From Nocardia ninae NBRC 108245 (GTDB lineage Bacteria; Actinomycetota; Actinomycetes; Mycobacteriales; Mycobacteriaceae), in assembly GCF_007990755.1 (NCBI RefSeq), contig NZ_BJXA01000036.1, positions 21,108-85,107 on the forward strand: a stretch of DNA of 64,000 nt. The letters are read 5' to 3'. The notes beneath the pieces were generated by a model that had not been told where the DNA came from, searched no databases, and saw only the letters and a program-made list of their open reading frames with translations. Positions 8,464-17,487 of this stretch are shown here, one piece after another. How positions within the stretch are numbered: the first letter of the stretch is position 1; every line of letters begins with the position of its first letter. Made by a program: the position numbers and the translations under genes.

Positions 8464-9798
8464 GTGAGTGAATTCGGCGCAGTGCGCGGCACCGACCAGA
8501 TTCGAGTGCTGATCGAGAACGGCGAGTACGCGCTGCGCAATCGCGGCGACATCGCGATGATGGCGGTGACCGTCCGGCGGTTGCGGGAACACTGGCCGGA
8601 CGCGCGCATCGGAATGCTGACCGACCACCCCCGGGTGTTGCGGGCGCTGCTGCCCGATGCGGAGCCGATCTGCGCCGAATCAGGCGGGCAGTGGAGACGC
8701 GCCGGGTCCACCCGAGTCGGGTGGATTGCCGGGACGGCGGCACTGCGGTGGCGGGCACTCACGGATCCACCGAAAGAGCGACTGCGTCGGCTGCGTGCCG
8801 CAGCGAAGCCGGCTGCCCCCGCCCAGGACGACATACCGGCGGCGGACTTCGATGGGCCGCAGGTGCCTGCCGCCATCGCGGCGGCGAGCCTGGTGATCGC
8901 CCAGGGCGGTGGGTATCTGACCGACATCGACCTGTACCAGGCGCATCGCACCCTGACCTTGCTGGAACGCGCCGTCGCTCTGGGCATTCCGACCGCGATG
9001 ATCGGCCAGGGCATCGGCCCGATGCGGGATTCCCGACTCCTGGAACGAGCTGCCGCGGTGCTACCGGATGTCGATGTCATCGCACTGCGCGAAGGCAGGC
9101 GCGGACCACAACTACTCGCCGACCTCGGCGTAGCCCCCGAACGAATCCTGGTAACCGGTGACGACGCAGTCGAATTCGGTCACCGACTGCGCCGCCCCGA
9201 CATCGGCACCGACATCGGGCTGAGCCTGCGGGTAGCGGACTACTCGAAGATCAGCGCGCAGACCCGCGCCATCCTCGGTACGGTATTACGCACGTGCGCC
9301 AGGAAATTCGATGCGCCGCTGGCACCGCTGATCATCTCCGAATACGACTCCGAAGACCGCCGCGCCACCCAACCCCTGCTCGTAGGTGCCCCACGCACCC
9401 GTCGCGCCGTCGGCCGCAGCGGCACACCGCACGACGTCGCCCGCCAGCTCGCCCGGTGCCGCATCCTGGTCACCAGCACCTACCACCTAGCGGTGTTCGC
9501 TCTGTCCCAAGGCATTCCAGCGATCGGCCTCTCCTCGTCGCAATATTACGACGACAAGTTCCACGGCCTGGCCGACATGTTCGGCACCGGTCTGTGCATC
9601 GTCCACCTCGACGATCCAGAGCTCGAGCAGCAGTTGGCCCGCGCCGTCCAGGAGCTATGGACAGCAGCGCCGAGCCTGCGTAACCCCCTGCAGCACAAGG
9701 CCACCGAACAGATCGCCGCCGGTCGAACCGCCCTGCAGCGGGTTTTCCAGCTCATCGACAGCGGCCGCTGTACCGATGGCCTACGCCACTCCGACTGA
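8464..9798 (+). CDS. Polysaccharide pyruvyl transferase family protein
   Basis: This 444-residue protein (GTG start) fits the polysaccharide pyruvyl transferase family (PssM/ExoV/CsaB-like), which attaches pyruvyl ketals or acts as a related GT-B-like transferase. Family features are the N-terminal NRGDIAMM segment (typical form N.GD), LVIAQGGGYL and MIGQGIGPMRDS in the middle. The C-terminal half has RCRILVTSTYHLAVFALSQGIPAIGLS, the domain that normally holds the (S/T)xRxHxxxxA motif, here STYHLAVFA. It sits just downstream of the priming sugar transferase, consistent with decoration of the same glycan. Exact donor and acceptor are not deducible. Confidence 0.85.
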   Translation: MSEFGAVRGTDQIRVLIENGEYALRNRGDIAMMAVTVRRLREHWPDARIGMLTDHPRVLRALLPDAEPICAESGGQWRRAGSTRVGWIAGTAALRWRALTDPPKERLRRLRAAAKPAAPAQDDIPAADFDGPQVPAAIAAASLVIAQGGGYLTDIDLYQAHRTLTLLERAVALGIPTAMIGQGIGPMRDSRLLERAAAVLPDVDVIALREGRRGPQLLADLGVAPERILVTGDDAVEFGHRLRRPDIGTDIGLSLRVADYSKISAQTRAILGTVLRTCARKFDAPLAPLIISEYDSEDRRATQPLLVGAPRTRRAVGRSGTPHDVARQLARCRILVTSTYHLAVFALSQGIPAIGLSSSQYYDDKFHGLADMFGTGLCIVHLDDPELEQQLARAVQELWTAAPSLRNPLQHKATEQIAAGRTALQRVFQLIDSGRCTDGLRHSD

Positions 9799-10032
9799 TC
9801 CGACGATCATCCGGGTCGTGATGTGGCGCTGGTATCGGTGCATCCAACCGATGCTCCACCAGATCCCGCCTAGTCCTGCAACGAGCACGAACGATAGCGA
9901 AGTCGCGGTCCACGACAGGTGGGCAACCCCAACGCGGCGTCATCTGCATGGCCCGAAGCCGCTGCGACGTCGTGTCCAGATGAATTGGCTGACACGGTTT
10001 TCCACGTACGCAATGCCGAATTCGGTGCACTC

Positions 10033-10152
10033 CTACTTGGTTACGCTGGACTGTGCACGTCGTTGTCCGAGGATAGCGAACGTGGCAGCGGCCAGCATGA
10101 TGACGCCTTCGATGGCGTGCACGACGTTGTCGAAGGTGTCGACGGCCATCAT
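10033..10152 (-). CDS. Possible 39-residue membrane peptide or gene remnant
   Basis: A short minus frame from ATG 10152 encodes 39 residues beginning MMAVDTFDNVVHAIEGV, with a hydrophobic helix (VIMLAAATFAILG) and a basic tail. Of the first 25 codons 24 end in G or C, which is much stronger than chance for this locus. No ribosome site is evident, and the frame stays open upstream (ending in HGGGHALH before the ATG) without another ATG or GTG start, so it could equally be the tail of a decayed gene. No family recognised. Confidence 0.25.
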   Translation of the reverse strand: MMAVDTFDNVVHAIEGVIMLAAATFAILGQRRAQSSVTK

Positions 10153-10447
10153 GTGCAGCGCATGGCCGCCGCCGTGGAATCGTTGCGTGCCACGATCGAC
10201 CAAATCAAGGCGCTGGTCACGGCCGCCTGATTTGGCCTACACGGAGCGAACCGCACTTCGAGACCCGGAGAAAGTAACCGAGCTCTACGCGGTGAACAAC
10301 GCCATTCGTCGAAGCAGCCAAACGCTCTTGCTGGTCACATCAATCGCAGCGCCGCGATTCGTAATGTCCAGTTCGACCGAGTCCGACCGAACCGGACAGT
10401 TGCCCGGGGTCTCATACAGCCCGCCGGCCCCTGGGCGCCCAGAGCAA

Positions 10448-10483
10448 GGCGAGTCCTGCCGCGCTAGAGCGGTAGGACTCGCC
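10448..10483 (-). terminator. Terminator of the PGRS-like gene
   Basis: A 15-bp stem (10448-10462 against 10469-10483, one G-U-type mismatch) with a six-base loop lies 18 bases beyond the stop of the minus-strand glycine-rich gene. The following minus-strand sequence is TTGCTCT, a weak T-tract, as in actinobacterial L-shaped terminators. Confidence 0.75.
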
Positions 10484-10501
10484 GTGTTCAGTTGCGGATA
10501 G

Positions 10502-11221
10502 TCAGCAGATACCACTGCCGCTGCCGTCGGCACCTGGAGCGCCGGCGACCAGGCCTGCGCCACCGATGCCGCCGCTGCCACAAGCACCGATCATGCCGGT
10601 GCCCGTCTTGGCGCCACCGTTTCCACCGTTGCCGCCCGCCCCACCGGTCCCGAGAACCCCGGCACCGCCGTTGCCCCCGCGTGCGCCCGCGCCACCATTG
10701 TTGTTGGCGCCAGATGCATTGCCGCCGTTACCCGCACGCCCACCCTGCCCGCCGGTAGCGACAGCTATAGCGACACCGCCGAGACCGCCCGCCCCTCCCG
10801 GAGCTCCCGCACTACCTGAACCGCCGGTAGCGCCCGCACCGCCGTGGCCGCCCGCACCGCCCGCGCCACCGGAGCCGCCGATCGGCCCGCCGGACCCGCC
10901 GAGGCCACCGGCCCCGCCTACACCCGAGGCACCGAGTCCGCCGCTTCCGCCGTTACCGCCCGCGCCACCGGCTCCGCCGCCGAAGCCGGCACCCCCGTTG
11001 CCACCCTTGCCACCTGGGCAGTTCGGGGCACCGGGGCTACCGTTGCCACCCGCACCGCCTGCTGGGTTGGAGGCGGTGCCCGGGGCGCCGTTGGCACCAT
11101 TGACGGTGACACAGGCAGCCCCGAATGTCGGTGGTGCCACGGCGACCATGGTGCCGGTGGTCAGGATGAGGCCGCCGAGGATGGCGGCAATGCGGGTGCG
11201 TGTGGTCAGAGTTGTGTTCAT
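10502..11221 (-). CDS. Secreted glycine-rich PGRS-like protein
   Basis: The ATG at 11221, preceded by GGAG at 7-base spacing, gives 239 residues. A signal peptide (basic MNTTLTTRTR, then a hydrophobic stretch to about residue 36 ending PTFGAA) precedes roughly 190 residues of near-continuous Gly-Gly-Ala/Asn-Gly-Gly repeats. This is the composition of mycobacterial PGRS domains, but there is no PE domain. Four cysteines occur: two just after the signal peptide and two near the C-terminus, including the last residue, so one or two disulfides could clamp the ends. It is monocistronic with its own terminator. Function unknown; surface exposure is an inference. Confidence 0.75.
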   Translation of the reverse strand: MNTTLTTRTRIAAILGGLILTTGTMVAVAPPTFGAACVTVNGANGAPGTASNPAGGAGGNGSPGAPNCPGGKGGNGGAGFGGGAGGAGGNGGSGGLGASGVGGAGGLGGSGGPIGGSGGAGGAGGHGGAGATGGSGSAGAPGGAGGLGGVAIAVATGGQGGRAGNGGNASGANNNGGAGARGGNGGAGVLGTGGAGGNGGNGGAKTGTGMIGACGSGGIGGAGLVAGAPGADGSGSGIC

Positions 11222-11957
11222 GGTCGTACTCCATCGCTGATGCGCAGAGGTCGATGCGTCGGCATCGACCGCGGGTTGGCGCGCTTTTGTAGCCTCCGGT
11301 CTGACCTGAAGGAATGTGAATACGCTTCGCGCCACACGGCGTATTCACCGGCTCATCGATTCAATCGATAAGTCAATTACTTCGCCGTCTTCGTCAGCGT
11401 TGGAGAAAATGAGATCAAGCAGTGGGGTACGGTCTGCGAGATTCCGGGCGACCCGTCAAATCCTATGCCGCCGAGGGCGTTCCGGCCGTATATTTCGACG
11501 GCCAGCGCCTATGAAATCGCCTCGATACGCGTATCGAAGCGCTGATAGCTTCGCATAATCACCCATGCTTTGACTCATCTGCCAGCAATCGAAACATCGT
11601 TGATGTCACTCGGGCTGAGCAGTGAACTCAGCCTACGCCCCTCGGGTGCCGATTTCTACGCAACGGATAATCGATCGGCGAATTCGAGACGTGCCGAATT
11701 ATCGACGATCTCGCCGGCACGAGGCAGGAGCCGGAGCGCAAACAAACGGCGGTACACGTTCGGACGAAGCGATCTGGAGGTATCCGCCCCTCCTGTTGCA
11801 TGTCAACGCCGTGCAGTACCGAAATGTGAAGAGTCCACGGGCAACTCGACGATAGCTGACCCGTCCCTCGCTTGCGGAGATGCTCGGCGTCCCAACCGGC
11901 TACGACAACGGGGGCGACTCCCCACATCGCGCTCATCAACCAAACCCTCAGCCGGAG
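11222..11957. other. 736-base stretch without a recognised gene
   Basis: No frame shows sustained G/C bias at the third position or a recognisable family. Base composition is lower in G+C than the flanks around 11350-11700, with runs such as AAGTCAATTACTTC. The first part presumably carries the promoter of the minus-strand PGRS-like gene. Confidence 0.5.
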
Positions 11958-12323
11958 TTATCCTGCGCGGTGGACGATCTCAGATCCGTCGTAGACGGCG
12001 AGTACTCGCATCCCGCTGCCGCGAATGCTGCTGTCCCCGAACAGGTGGGCGGCCACTGTGAAGTCCAACGAGGCGCACTCGACCGCAGCGAGGCAGACCT
12101 CAAACCCACGACTCCGCCCTGGCCCATCGGGAGACACAGCAGTCGGGCAGCCGAAACAACAGTTCAGGGCCGTGAGCAGACCGCTTACCGCCGCGACGCC
12201 GTTCCGACCAGGCGCGAGGCCGCAGTCGTCACCGAAGAGGCCGCTGCTGCGAAAAGCGTCTTCGGGAAAGATGTCTGGCCGGTTGAGCAGGAGATGGAGC
12301 GAACTCCATCTGGATGGATCCTA
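11958..12323 (-). pseudogene. Start-less open frame, possible gene remnant
   Basis: A minus frame of about 121 codons runs from a TAG just 5' of 12323 to a TAA at 11958-11960. There is no ATG or GTG in its first half. It encodes stretches such as NRPDIFPEDAFRSSGLFG and GFEVCLAAVECASLDFTVA, and in its last 50 codons nearly 90% end in G/C, as in real genes here. The lack of a start and the decayed neighbourhood suggest the 3' part of a broken gene. I do not recognise the family. Confidence 0.3.
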
Positions 12324-12506
12324 GCCGACGAGACGATCCTCCGACCTCCGGCGAATCCTGTTCGTGCCCAATATCTTTCACCGAGGAAATCATAAATCGC
12401 TTCCCAGCAGCGCGACGGATGCCGGAACCGCAGCTACTGGGCGTAGGCGGCGACCAGCAGCGATCCGAATAACCGACCACGTGTCCTGCTGCTAGGGGCA
12501 GCCACC

Positions 12507-12920
12507 CTACGGCGATGACTTCAGTAGTGTGGCGCAGCGGATCTTCGGCCACGCCAGGGAACCGTCCGCCTGTTCACTCAGCGCGAGCAACGTGCGATCG
12601 GAGTGAGCGGCGGCGAGACGTTCGATGACGGCCGCCGCGACACCTTGGCCTCGAAACCGTTGCGCCACATCGAAGAACTCAATCTCGATCAGTTGCACTC
12701 TTGGCGGCGGCGCCCAAGAGTACTCGCTGAAGTCATCGGGGCGGTCCCGAAGGCGGAGACGGCCGACTTCAATCCCATCGCATAGGGCCTTGATACACCA
12801 CCAGTTGCGGCATTCGAGCTGGCTTCGCCACCGATCGTTGAAGTCGTCGGATTCTTCGAAAGAATGCGAAGAGAAGCCGTCGCAGCGACCCACCGGCCGG
12901 TCTATGAATTCGAGCGTCAC
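12507..12920 (-). CDS. GNAT-family N-acetyltransferase
   Basis: The GTG at 12920 with an AAGGA ribosome site four bases upstream gives 137 residues. The centre has the strand LIEIEFFDVAQ followed by RFRGQGVAAAVIERL, the acetyl-CoA pyrophosphate loop (R/Q-x-x-G-x-G/A) and helix of GNAT motif A. The C-terminus is short and may lack the last strand of a full GNAT fold. The substrate is unknown. It lies in a gene-poor tract between the PGRS-like gene and the two-component system and seems to be transcribed alone. Confidence 0.6.
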   Translation of the reverse strand: MTLEFIDRPVGRCDGFSSHSFEESDDFNDRWRSQLECRNWWCIKALCDGIEVGRLRLRDRPDDFSEYSWAPPPRVQLIEIEFFDVAQRFRGQGVAAAVIERLAAAHSDRTLLALSEQADGSLAWPKIRCATLLKSSP

Positions 12921-13229
12921 TCTTCCTTCTCGGTGCTGAACTCGTCGTCGGCCTCCGATGCGGTCGATCTCCCACCACGGTATTCGCGCCCCCAGGCCGC
13001 CTCGCCGCCATCGAGTGGAACTCCGAGCGAACAAAGCCGGAGCGAATTCCTGATTCTTGCAATGGAGTTAGTAGTGCATGTATGAGATGTCATGTGCCGG
13101 AGGCCAACTGCGGTGAGTACATCATCGGCACGAGCGGAGATCCCTCCATCGAACGGATTGGAATCTCATAACTCAGCGGACAGAACCCCAGGACAGCCCA
13201 GAGCGGCCCCGACTCGTGACGGTTCATGG
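12921..13229. other. 309-base intergenic stretch
   Basis: This gap lies between the GNAT gene and the stop of the histidine kinase. I see no gene, repeat or hairpin here beyond the ribosome site of the GNAT gene. Confidence 0.5.
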
Positions 13230-15452
13230 TCAGCTGGCCGTAGATGGTTGTCTAGTGGTGGTTTCCCCCTCAGGACCGTAGGTCTTGCGGCTGTGGTGAG
13301 CAGCGGTTGTGGCCACGACAGTGGCCAAGTGGTCGCGGCCGGGTGGAACCAGCCGGATGGTGATTCGGCCGTCGGGGGTGGTGTTGATGTCGTTGGCGAG
13401 CCAGGTCAACAGTTGGTTGTCTATGTCTTGGGGAAGCAGGTTCTCGGTGCCGCGGTCGTCGTAGAGCAAGACCTCCACTCCGCGTTCTCGGGCTGCGTCA
13501 GCGGCGGCGTCAAAGTCTCGGCTGGTGAGGTTCGCACCGCGTAGGCTGCTGCGGAGTCGTTGTTCGGCCACCGAGCAGGCGTGCTGCTCTCGCGCTGATA
13601 GTGGTGGGGGTCGACTGATTCGCGTGAGCTGCGGGCACACAGTCTCTTGTAGTCGATGTAATTGCGTTTGGCTGACTTCGGCGGCGGTGTGTGCGGCGGC
13701 GGCGACCTTCCGCATGTGGATTGCTCGGTCACGTGCGCGGTGGATCTCTGTCAGCGTGGGCCGGAAAGTCACGCTGAAATAGGTGGCGGCCAGCAGGGGT
13801 GCGAAGTCAGCGATGCGTCCGATGACGGCGATTGGAGCGCTGATCTGGTGTTGTACTGCCCAAACCGCGCAACAGGCAACGATTGCCCCCTGCGCGGCCC
13901 ATGCTGTTACGAGCCGGCCGCGCATCATGACGAAGGTGTATATCGCCGCTGTCGCTGATCCTGGCCACAACTGCTCCATGCTGTCGAAATTGTTCGGGCC
14001 CAACAAAACAATTATCGCCCCGACCGGTCCAGAGGCGGCTATCACGAGCGTGGCCGGCCACGGTAGCGGGTCCCCCGATACTCCGAGGACGATGATGATC
14101 GCTGCGGCGTTGAGGGCGAGCGCGAGGATGGTCGGCGCCCAAGGCGAGCCGTGATTGGACATGCTGGCCAGCGCGACGATCGCACTGAAATAGAGCCCGC
14201 CGACAATCCACGCGGCGGGGGTCCGCAAGCCGAAAAAGGCCCCAGCGTCGGGTAATTCGACTTTCGATGGTGTGGGTTCGGTCCAGCTCAACTGGACCCG
14301 CACTCCCGCTCCGGGGCTGGTATCGACTGCCGAGCGGCCGCCCGGGACGTGATCGAGAGCGTGGATGGTGCCAGCGACACCGTGGCGGTCCGGCGCCACG
14401 GCGGTGGGGTCGAAACCGGGGCCGTCGTCGGTGACGGTCGCAGTAATTCTATTGTCGGTCAACCGTATTATGATGTCGCATTGCGCACCCGGGGCGTGGT
14501 GGCGGCTGTTACGGACAGCTTCGCCGAGTGCAGCCGTGAATGTCGTGAGAACGTCATAGTCGTACACGGCATTCGGAGTGCTGGTGTCATTCACACAGAC
14601 TGGTTGGCTTTCGGGGATTCCGTCATGCAGCAGCCTCAGGGTTGCAGCCGCATCCAGCTTGGTCCCAGCGGGATTCACGCCAAGGGCGGCGATCTTACGA
14701 AGCGCGGTGAGAGCCTGCGCGCGCAACGCAGGCAGGTCGGGATGGCGGGCAGCGGTCAGCAGCGTGGACAGCACCCAGTCGTGCACGACACCGGTATAAC
14801 GACGGTGGCGCTCGGCGCGCGCCTGCGCGGCACCGGCGATAGCGGCCTGCTGCTCCGCGACTGCCCGGGTGTCATCGAGTTCGCGTGCTGCCGCCAGACC
14901 CACGACCAACGCGGCGACGAACACCAATGAGAAGCCGAACGAGTACACCCACTCGGGCAAAAAGGCGAAATTTGCGTCCGGAGAACGGTTTTGGTTGATC
15001 AGCTGAGAGGCGGTCACTGCGATCACCAGATGGGCGATCGCGATGCGCGCTGACCACGCCAGGACTGCGGCCATCGCAGCCAACCCCGGAAAGAACGACA
15101 GCCACACCGAGTGCGGCAACGCCGACCCGGTCCACGCGGGCCACCACAGCAACGTGGCCAGCAAATATGCCACTGCTACTGTCGCCGCGGCCGCGCGCAC
15201 CGCGGCGAGCGAGCCGCGCCACGACATCCACGCCAGCACCCCGGCGGGGCCGAACGTCAGCACCAGAGCCGTCGGCGGCCACCACGGTTGCATATACGCG
15301 GCTTCGGTGTGAACGCGCGCGGCGAGCAACAATAGATATCCCGAGTAGCCGCCGGCGATCATACGAGCCGACCACCGCGTGAACCGGTGTCGGGTCTGTG
15401 CGGCAGTCGCGAGAGGTGCGGCCCCAGTGCTGATCAGCGTCGTCGCCACCAT
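13230..15452 (-). CDS. NarL-type sensor histidine kinase with a second membrane/cytoplasmic module
   Basis: The 740-residue protein starts with about six hydrophobic helices (30-190). Next comes a HisKA_3-like dimerisation helix with H224 (GVVHDWVLST) and an HATPase domain with EAVRNSRHHA (311-320) and DDGPGF (342-347); most NarL-type kinases end near residue 395. Here a second hydrophobic block (about 405-545) follows, then a roughly 190-residue cytoplasmic tail. That tail resembles another kinase half in order (helical RKVAAAAHTAAEVSQTQLHRLQ, later ITIRLVPPG) but has no phospho-acceptor HD pair and no N or G box. It overlaps the upstream response regulator by 19 bases, so the two are cotranscribed. 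The signal is unknown. Confidence 0.82.
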   Translation of the reverse strand: MVATTLISTGAAPLATAAQTRHRFTRWSARMIAGGYSGYLLLLAARVHTEAAYMQPWWPPTALVLTFGPAGVLAWMSWRGSLAAVRAAAATVAVAYLLATLLWWPAWTGSALPHSVWLSFFPGLAAMAAVLAWSARIAIAHLVIAVTASQLINQNRSPDANFAFLPEWVYSFGFSLVFVAALVVGLAAARELDDTRAVAEQQAAIAGAAQARAERHRRYTGVVHDWVLSTLLTAARHPDLPALRAQALTALRKIAALGVNPAGTKLDAAATLRLLHDGIPESQPVCVNDTSTPNAVYDYDVLTTFTAALGEAVRNSRHHAPGAQCDIIIRLTDNRITATVTDDGPGFDPTAVAPDRHGVAGTIHALDHVPGGRSAVDTSPGAGVRVQLSWTEPTPSKVELPDAGAFFGLRTPAAWIVGGLYFSAIVALASMSNHGSPWAPTILALALNAAAIIIVLGVSGDPLPWPATLVIAASGPVGAIIVLLGPNNFDSMEQLWPGSATAAIYTFVMMRGRLVTAWAAQGAIVACCAVWAVQHQISAPIAVIGRIADFAPLLAATYFSVTFRPTLTEIHRARDRAIHMRKVAAAAHTAAEVSQTQLHRLQETVCPQLTRISRPPPLSAREQHACSVAEQRLRSSLRGANLTSRDFDAAADAARERGVEVLLYDDRGTENLLPQDIDNQLLTWLANDINTTPDGRITIRLVPPGRDHLATVVATTAAHHSRKTYGPEGETTTRQPSTAS

Positions 15453-16120
15453 GCTCGAGGTGTGTAGCCGTCATCGATGGCTGCCTGTCGCAGTTCGGAT
15501 TTAGTGTTCGCTGGACGCTGAACGGCAGCGTATTTCTCACGGATCCGCGACAAATAAAGCTTGACCGTGTTGGGGGTGATTCCCATCAGCGCGGCCACTC
15601 CGCGCGCGGACTCTCCCGAGGCATACAGGGCTAGTGTTTCCTCTTCACGCGGAGCGAGGCCGGCGCGATTCGGATCGGCGTCGATGGCGGCGGCCCAGTC
15701 AATCGAACCCACGGTGTCACCTGCGGCGACCGCGCGGATCGCCGCACGGATGGCCTCGGACGTCTCGGATTTGCGGATCACAGCGAGCACTCCGGCGCGG
15801 GCCGCGTCACGGACGAGGTCAGGCCGGTCACCCGAGGTGAGCACGAGTACGCGATGCACCCCGACCGCAGCCAATCGCATCACATTTTCACGCGGGCTGG
15901 ATTCATCGGGTAGCAGCAAGTCCAAAATCACCAAATCCAACACGGGCATGCGGGTGATCAACGCCTCGACCGTGGCCGCACTGGCGACGACCTCGAGATC
16001 GGGTTCGTCGGCGAGATTGCGGTGCAACCCGTCGACGAACACCTCATGGTCCTCGACCACTCCGATCCGGATCATGCTCGCCCCGAAACCTCTTGGCTTG
16101 TCAGTAGAGGTGTCCATCAT
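15434..16120 (-). CDS. LuxR/NarL-family response regulator
   Basis: This 228-residue regulator has a receiver domain beginning IRIGVVEDHEVF with phospho-acceptor D67 in LVILDLLLPDES, and a C-terminal LuxR HTH (about 150-195; LAPREEETLALYASG, GITPNTVKLYLSRI). Starts at 16120 or 16075 (MIRIGVVED) are both possible; the longer one adds 15 unstructured residues. It partners the overlapping histidine kinase. In the receiver, LTSGDRPDLV and IRKSE supply the usual T/S and K switch residues. Target genes cannot be inferred; the secreted-protein gene downstream of the divergent gap is a candidate only by proximity. Confidence 0.9.
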   Translation of the reverse strand: MMDTSTDKPRGFGASMIRIGVVEDHEVFVDGLHRNLADEPDLEVVASAATVEALITRMPVLDLVILDLLLPDESSPRENVMRLAAVGVHRVLVLTSGDRPDLVRDAARAGVLAVIRKSETSEAIRAAIRAVAAGDTVGSIDWAAAIDADPNRAGLAPREEETLALYASGESARGVAALMGITPNTVKLYLSRIREKYAAVQRPANTKSELRQAAIDDGYTPRAWWRRR

Positions 16121-16536
16121 CGCAACCTCAGCGCTGGCGCGCTGTCACGCCGCGAATCTCCCACTATGACACTCAAAACTGAATCTGTCGCCGGAACAAC
16201 GTTGCTGGCTACCGTCGTACGTACACAGCCCTTAGCAGAACCAGAAATGTTGCAGGAGTTAGCCATGCCCGCTCGCCGCAGTTTTGCCGCTTGCCGGGTT
16301 GGATCCGACGAACCACCCCAAACTGCGCCACTCTTGCGGCGCTCTCGAGGTCGCTCCCACCCGGGATAGACCCGTATAGGCCTTAGTTCTCACTGCGGCC
16401 CCGTGCAGCGTCCGGCTTTTCGCCGCGCAGACATTCAACTTTGAACCGATAGGCGCGTACCTCGCGCGCACAGCAATCCCACTCCACTTCCCCCGGCGCG
16501 GCCAGACTCTGGCCGAGCTTACGAAAGGTGACCACT
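16121..16536. other. 416-base divergent intergenic region
   Basis: This gap separates the two-component system (minus) from the secreted orphan (plus) and must hold both promoters. I see no coding frame. An 8-base palindrome GTACGTAC lies near 16217, too short to interpret alone. Confidence 0.5.
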
Positions 16537-17091
16537 ATGTTCCAATGCGGGGCGCGCGCCCTCATCGTGTCTCTGATGGTGATCCTCGGCGCTGCCGAGA
16601 CGACCGCCTGTGAAACGAACGAGACCACTATTGAGGTCGGCTGCGACCTCACCGGTCCGCTGATCAAGCTGATCGCGCTGACGCTCAAGATGCATCCCAC
16701 AACATCGTTGGGCTCACTCGCCCTCGACGCCGCGAGCATCCCCGTCTCGGCCGCCTGTAAGCGCTGGATGGGCTCGAAGACCGAACCCACCACCGCCGAA
16801 GAGTTCCTCAGCCACACCGAGGAGCTTGCCCCCATTTTCCGACTTCCGGTCGGCGTCGGAGTCTGCGGCTCGGGCAGCAGCGAGTTCGCCTCCGTAGCGG
16901 CAGTATTCGGCACCACCAGCTGCCCGTTCAGCCTCAACGTCCAGAGCGCGTTCCTGCTTTCCAGCCGCGACACCCCGCTGACCGTGCAGGCATGGAGCCC
17001 AGTCACCAACCACACATACACGATGACGTGTACCGGCCAATACCCCGTCGTGTGCCGCGGAGGCGACAACGCGGGTATCTACATCTACTGA
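16537..17091 (+). CDS. Secreted protein of unknown function
   Basis: The ATG at 16537 is placed eight bases after AAAGG; a GTG three codons earlier overlaps that site and is less likely. The product has 184 residues. A signal peptide (MFQCGARALIVSLMVILGAAETTA) leads to a mature part with seven cysteines scattered along it (near ETTACETN, VGCDL, SAACKRW, VGVCGSG, TTSCPFS, MTCTG, VVCRGG), suggesting disulfides, and a C-terminal IYIY. I recognise no family. It is divergent from the two-component system and could be its target. Confidence 0.6.
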   Translation: MFQCGARALIVSLMVILGAAETTACETNETTIEVGCDLTGPLIKLIALTLKMHPTTSLGSLALDAASIPVSAACKRWMGSKTEPTTAEEFLSHTEELAPIFRLPVGVGVCGSGSSEFASVAAVFGTTSCPFSLNVQSAFLLSSRDTPLTVQAWSPVTNHTYTMTCTGQYPVVCRGGDNAGIYIY

Positions 17092-17487
17092 CACTCCGAC
17101 AACGTCAATCCGGACCCGCCGCCGGCGACAAGCTCAACCGGGATTTCACCGCCACCGCACCGAAACCGGGTGTGGGGTAGCCGATTTCACCTACCTCTTG
17201 ACCTGGACCGGATGGGCCTATGTGGGTTGGTGTGCGACGCCGACCCCCGTGCCATCGTCCGCTGGACCACAGTCGCCACGAAAACGACCACGCTGGTGTC
17301 GAAGGCACTCAACATGGCCGTGTGGCGGTGTGGTCATTGCGGACATCCGATCGAGCTCGACCTGATTCATCACAGCGACACCGGGTCCAATCACACAGCG
17401 CTCCAGGAGGGGCACGGTGCTCAGGCGGCGAGCGTCGCCGCGAGTTGATGGAAGCCGCGTCGATCGCGGCACTCAAAGCGGCAGGGA
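17092..17487. other. Decayed 396-base tract upstream of the DUF262 relic
   Basis: Several short frames have partial coding character but no clear gene. One plus frame, 17314-17448, would give 44 residues with a CGHCGH zinc-knuckle-like motif. Another ends about 17509 with a helical tail (RRELMEAASIAALKAAG). They look like remains of accessory genes. Confidence 0.4.

Larger units (their letters stand above)
9799..10501. other. 703-base stretch without a confident gene
   Basis: No frame here has both a plausible start and a recognisable product. Two short stretches on opposite strands show strong G/C bias at third codon positions: a minus frame at 10033-10152, and a plus frame about 10153-10230 ending in a helical tail (AAAVESLRATIDQIKALV). 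They meet head to head at 10152/10153 and may be ends of decayed genes. The hairpin at 10448-10483 belongs to the minus-strand gene beyond. Confidence 0.5.

Noticed and set aside
7309-8628. Minus frame of 439 codons opposite the sugar transferase
   Set aside because: Shadow of a gene with unambiguous family motifs on the other strand; its own sequence has no domain.
9776-10501. Long plus frame of 241 codons after the pyruvyl transferase
   Set aside because: Composition is Arg/Pro/Ser-rich with poor third-position bias over most of its length, it overlaps the terminator at 10448-10483, and no domain is visible.
10566-11240. Plus-strand Pro-rich frame opposite the glycine-rich gene
   Set aside because: It is the exact antisense of GGxGG repeats, which always yields Pro/Ala-rich shadow; the minus strand has the signal peptide and ribosome site.
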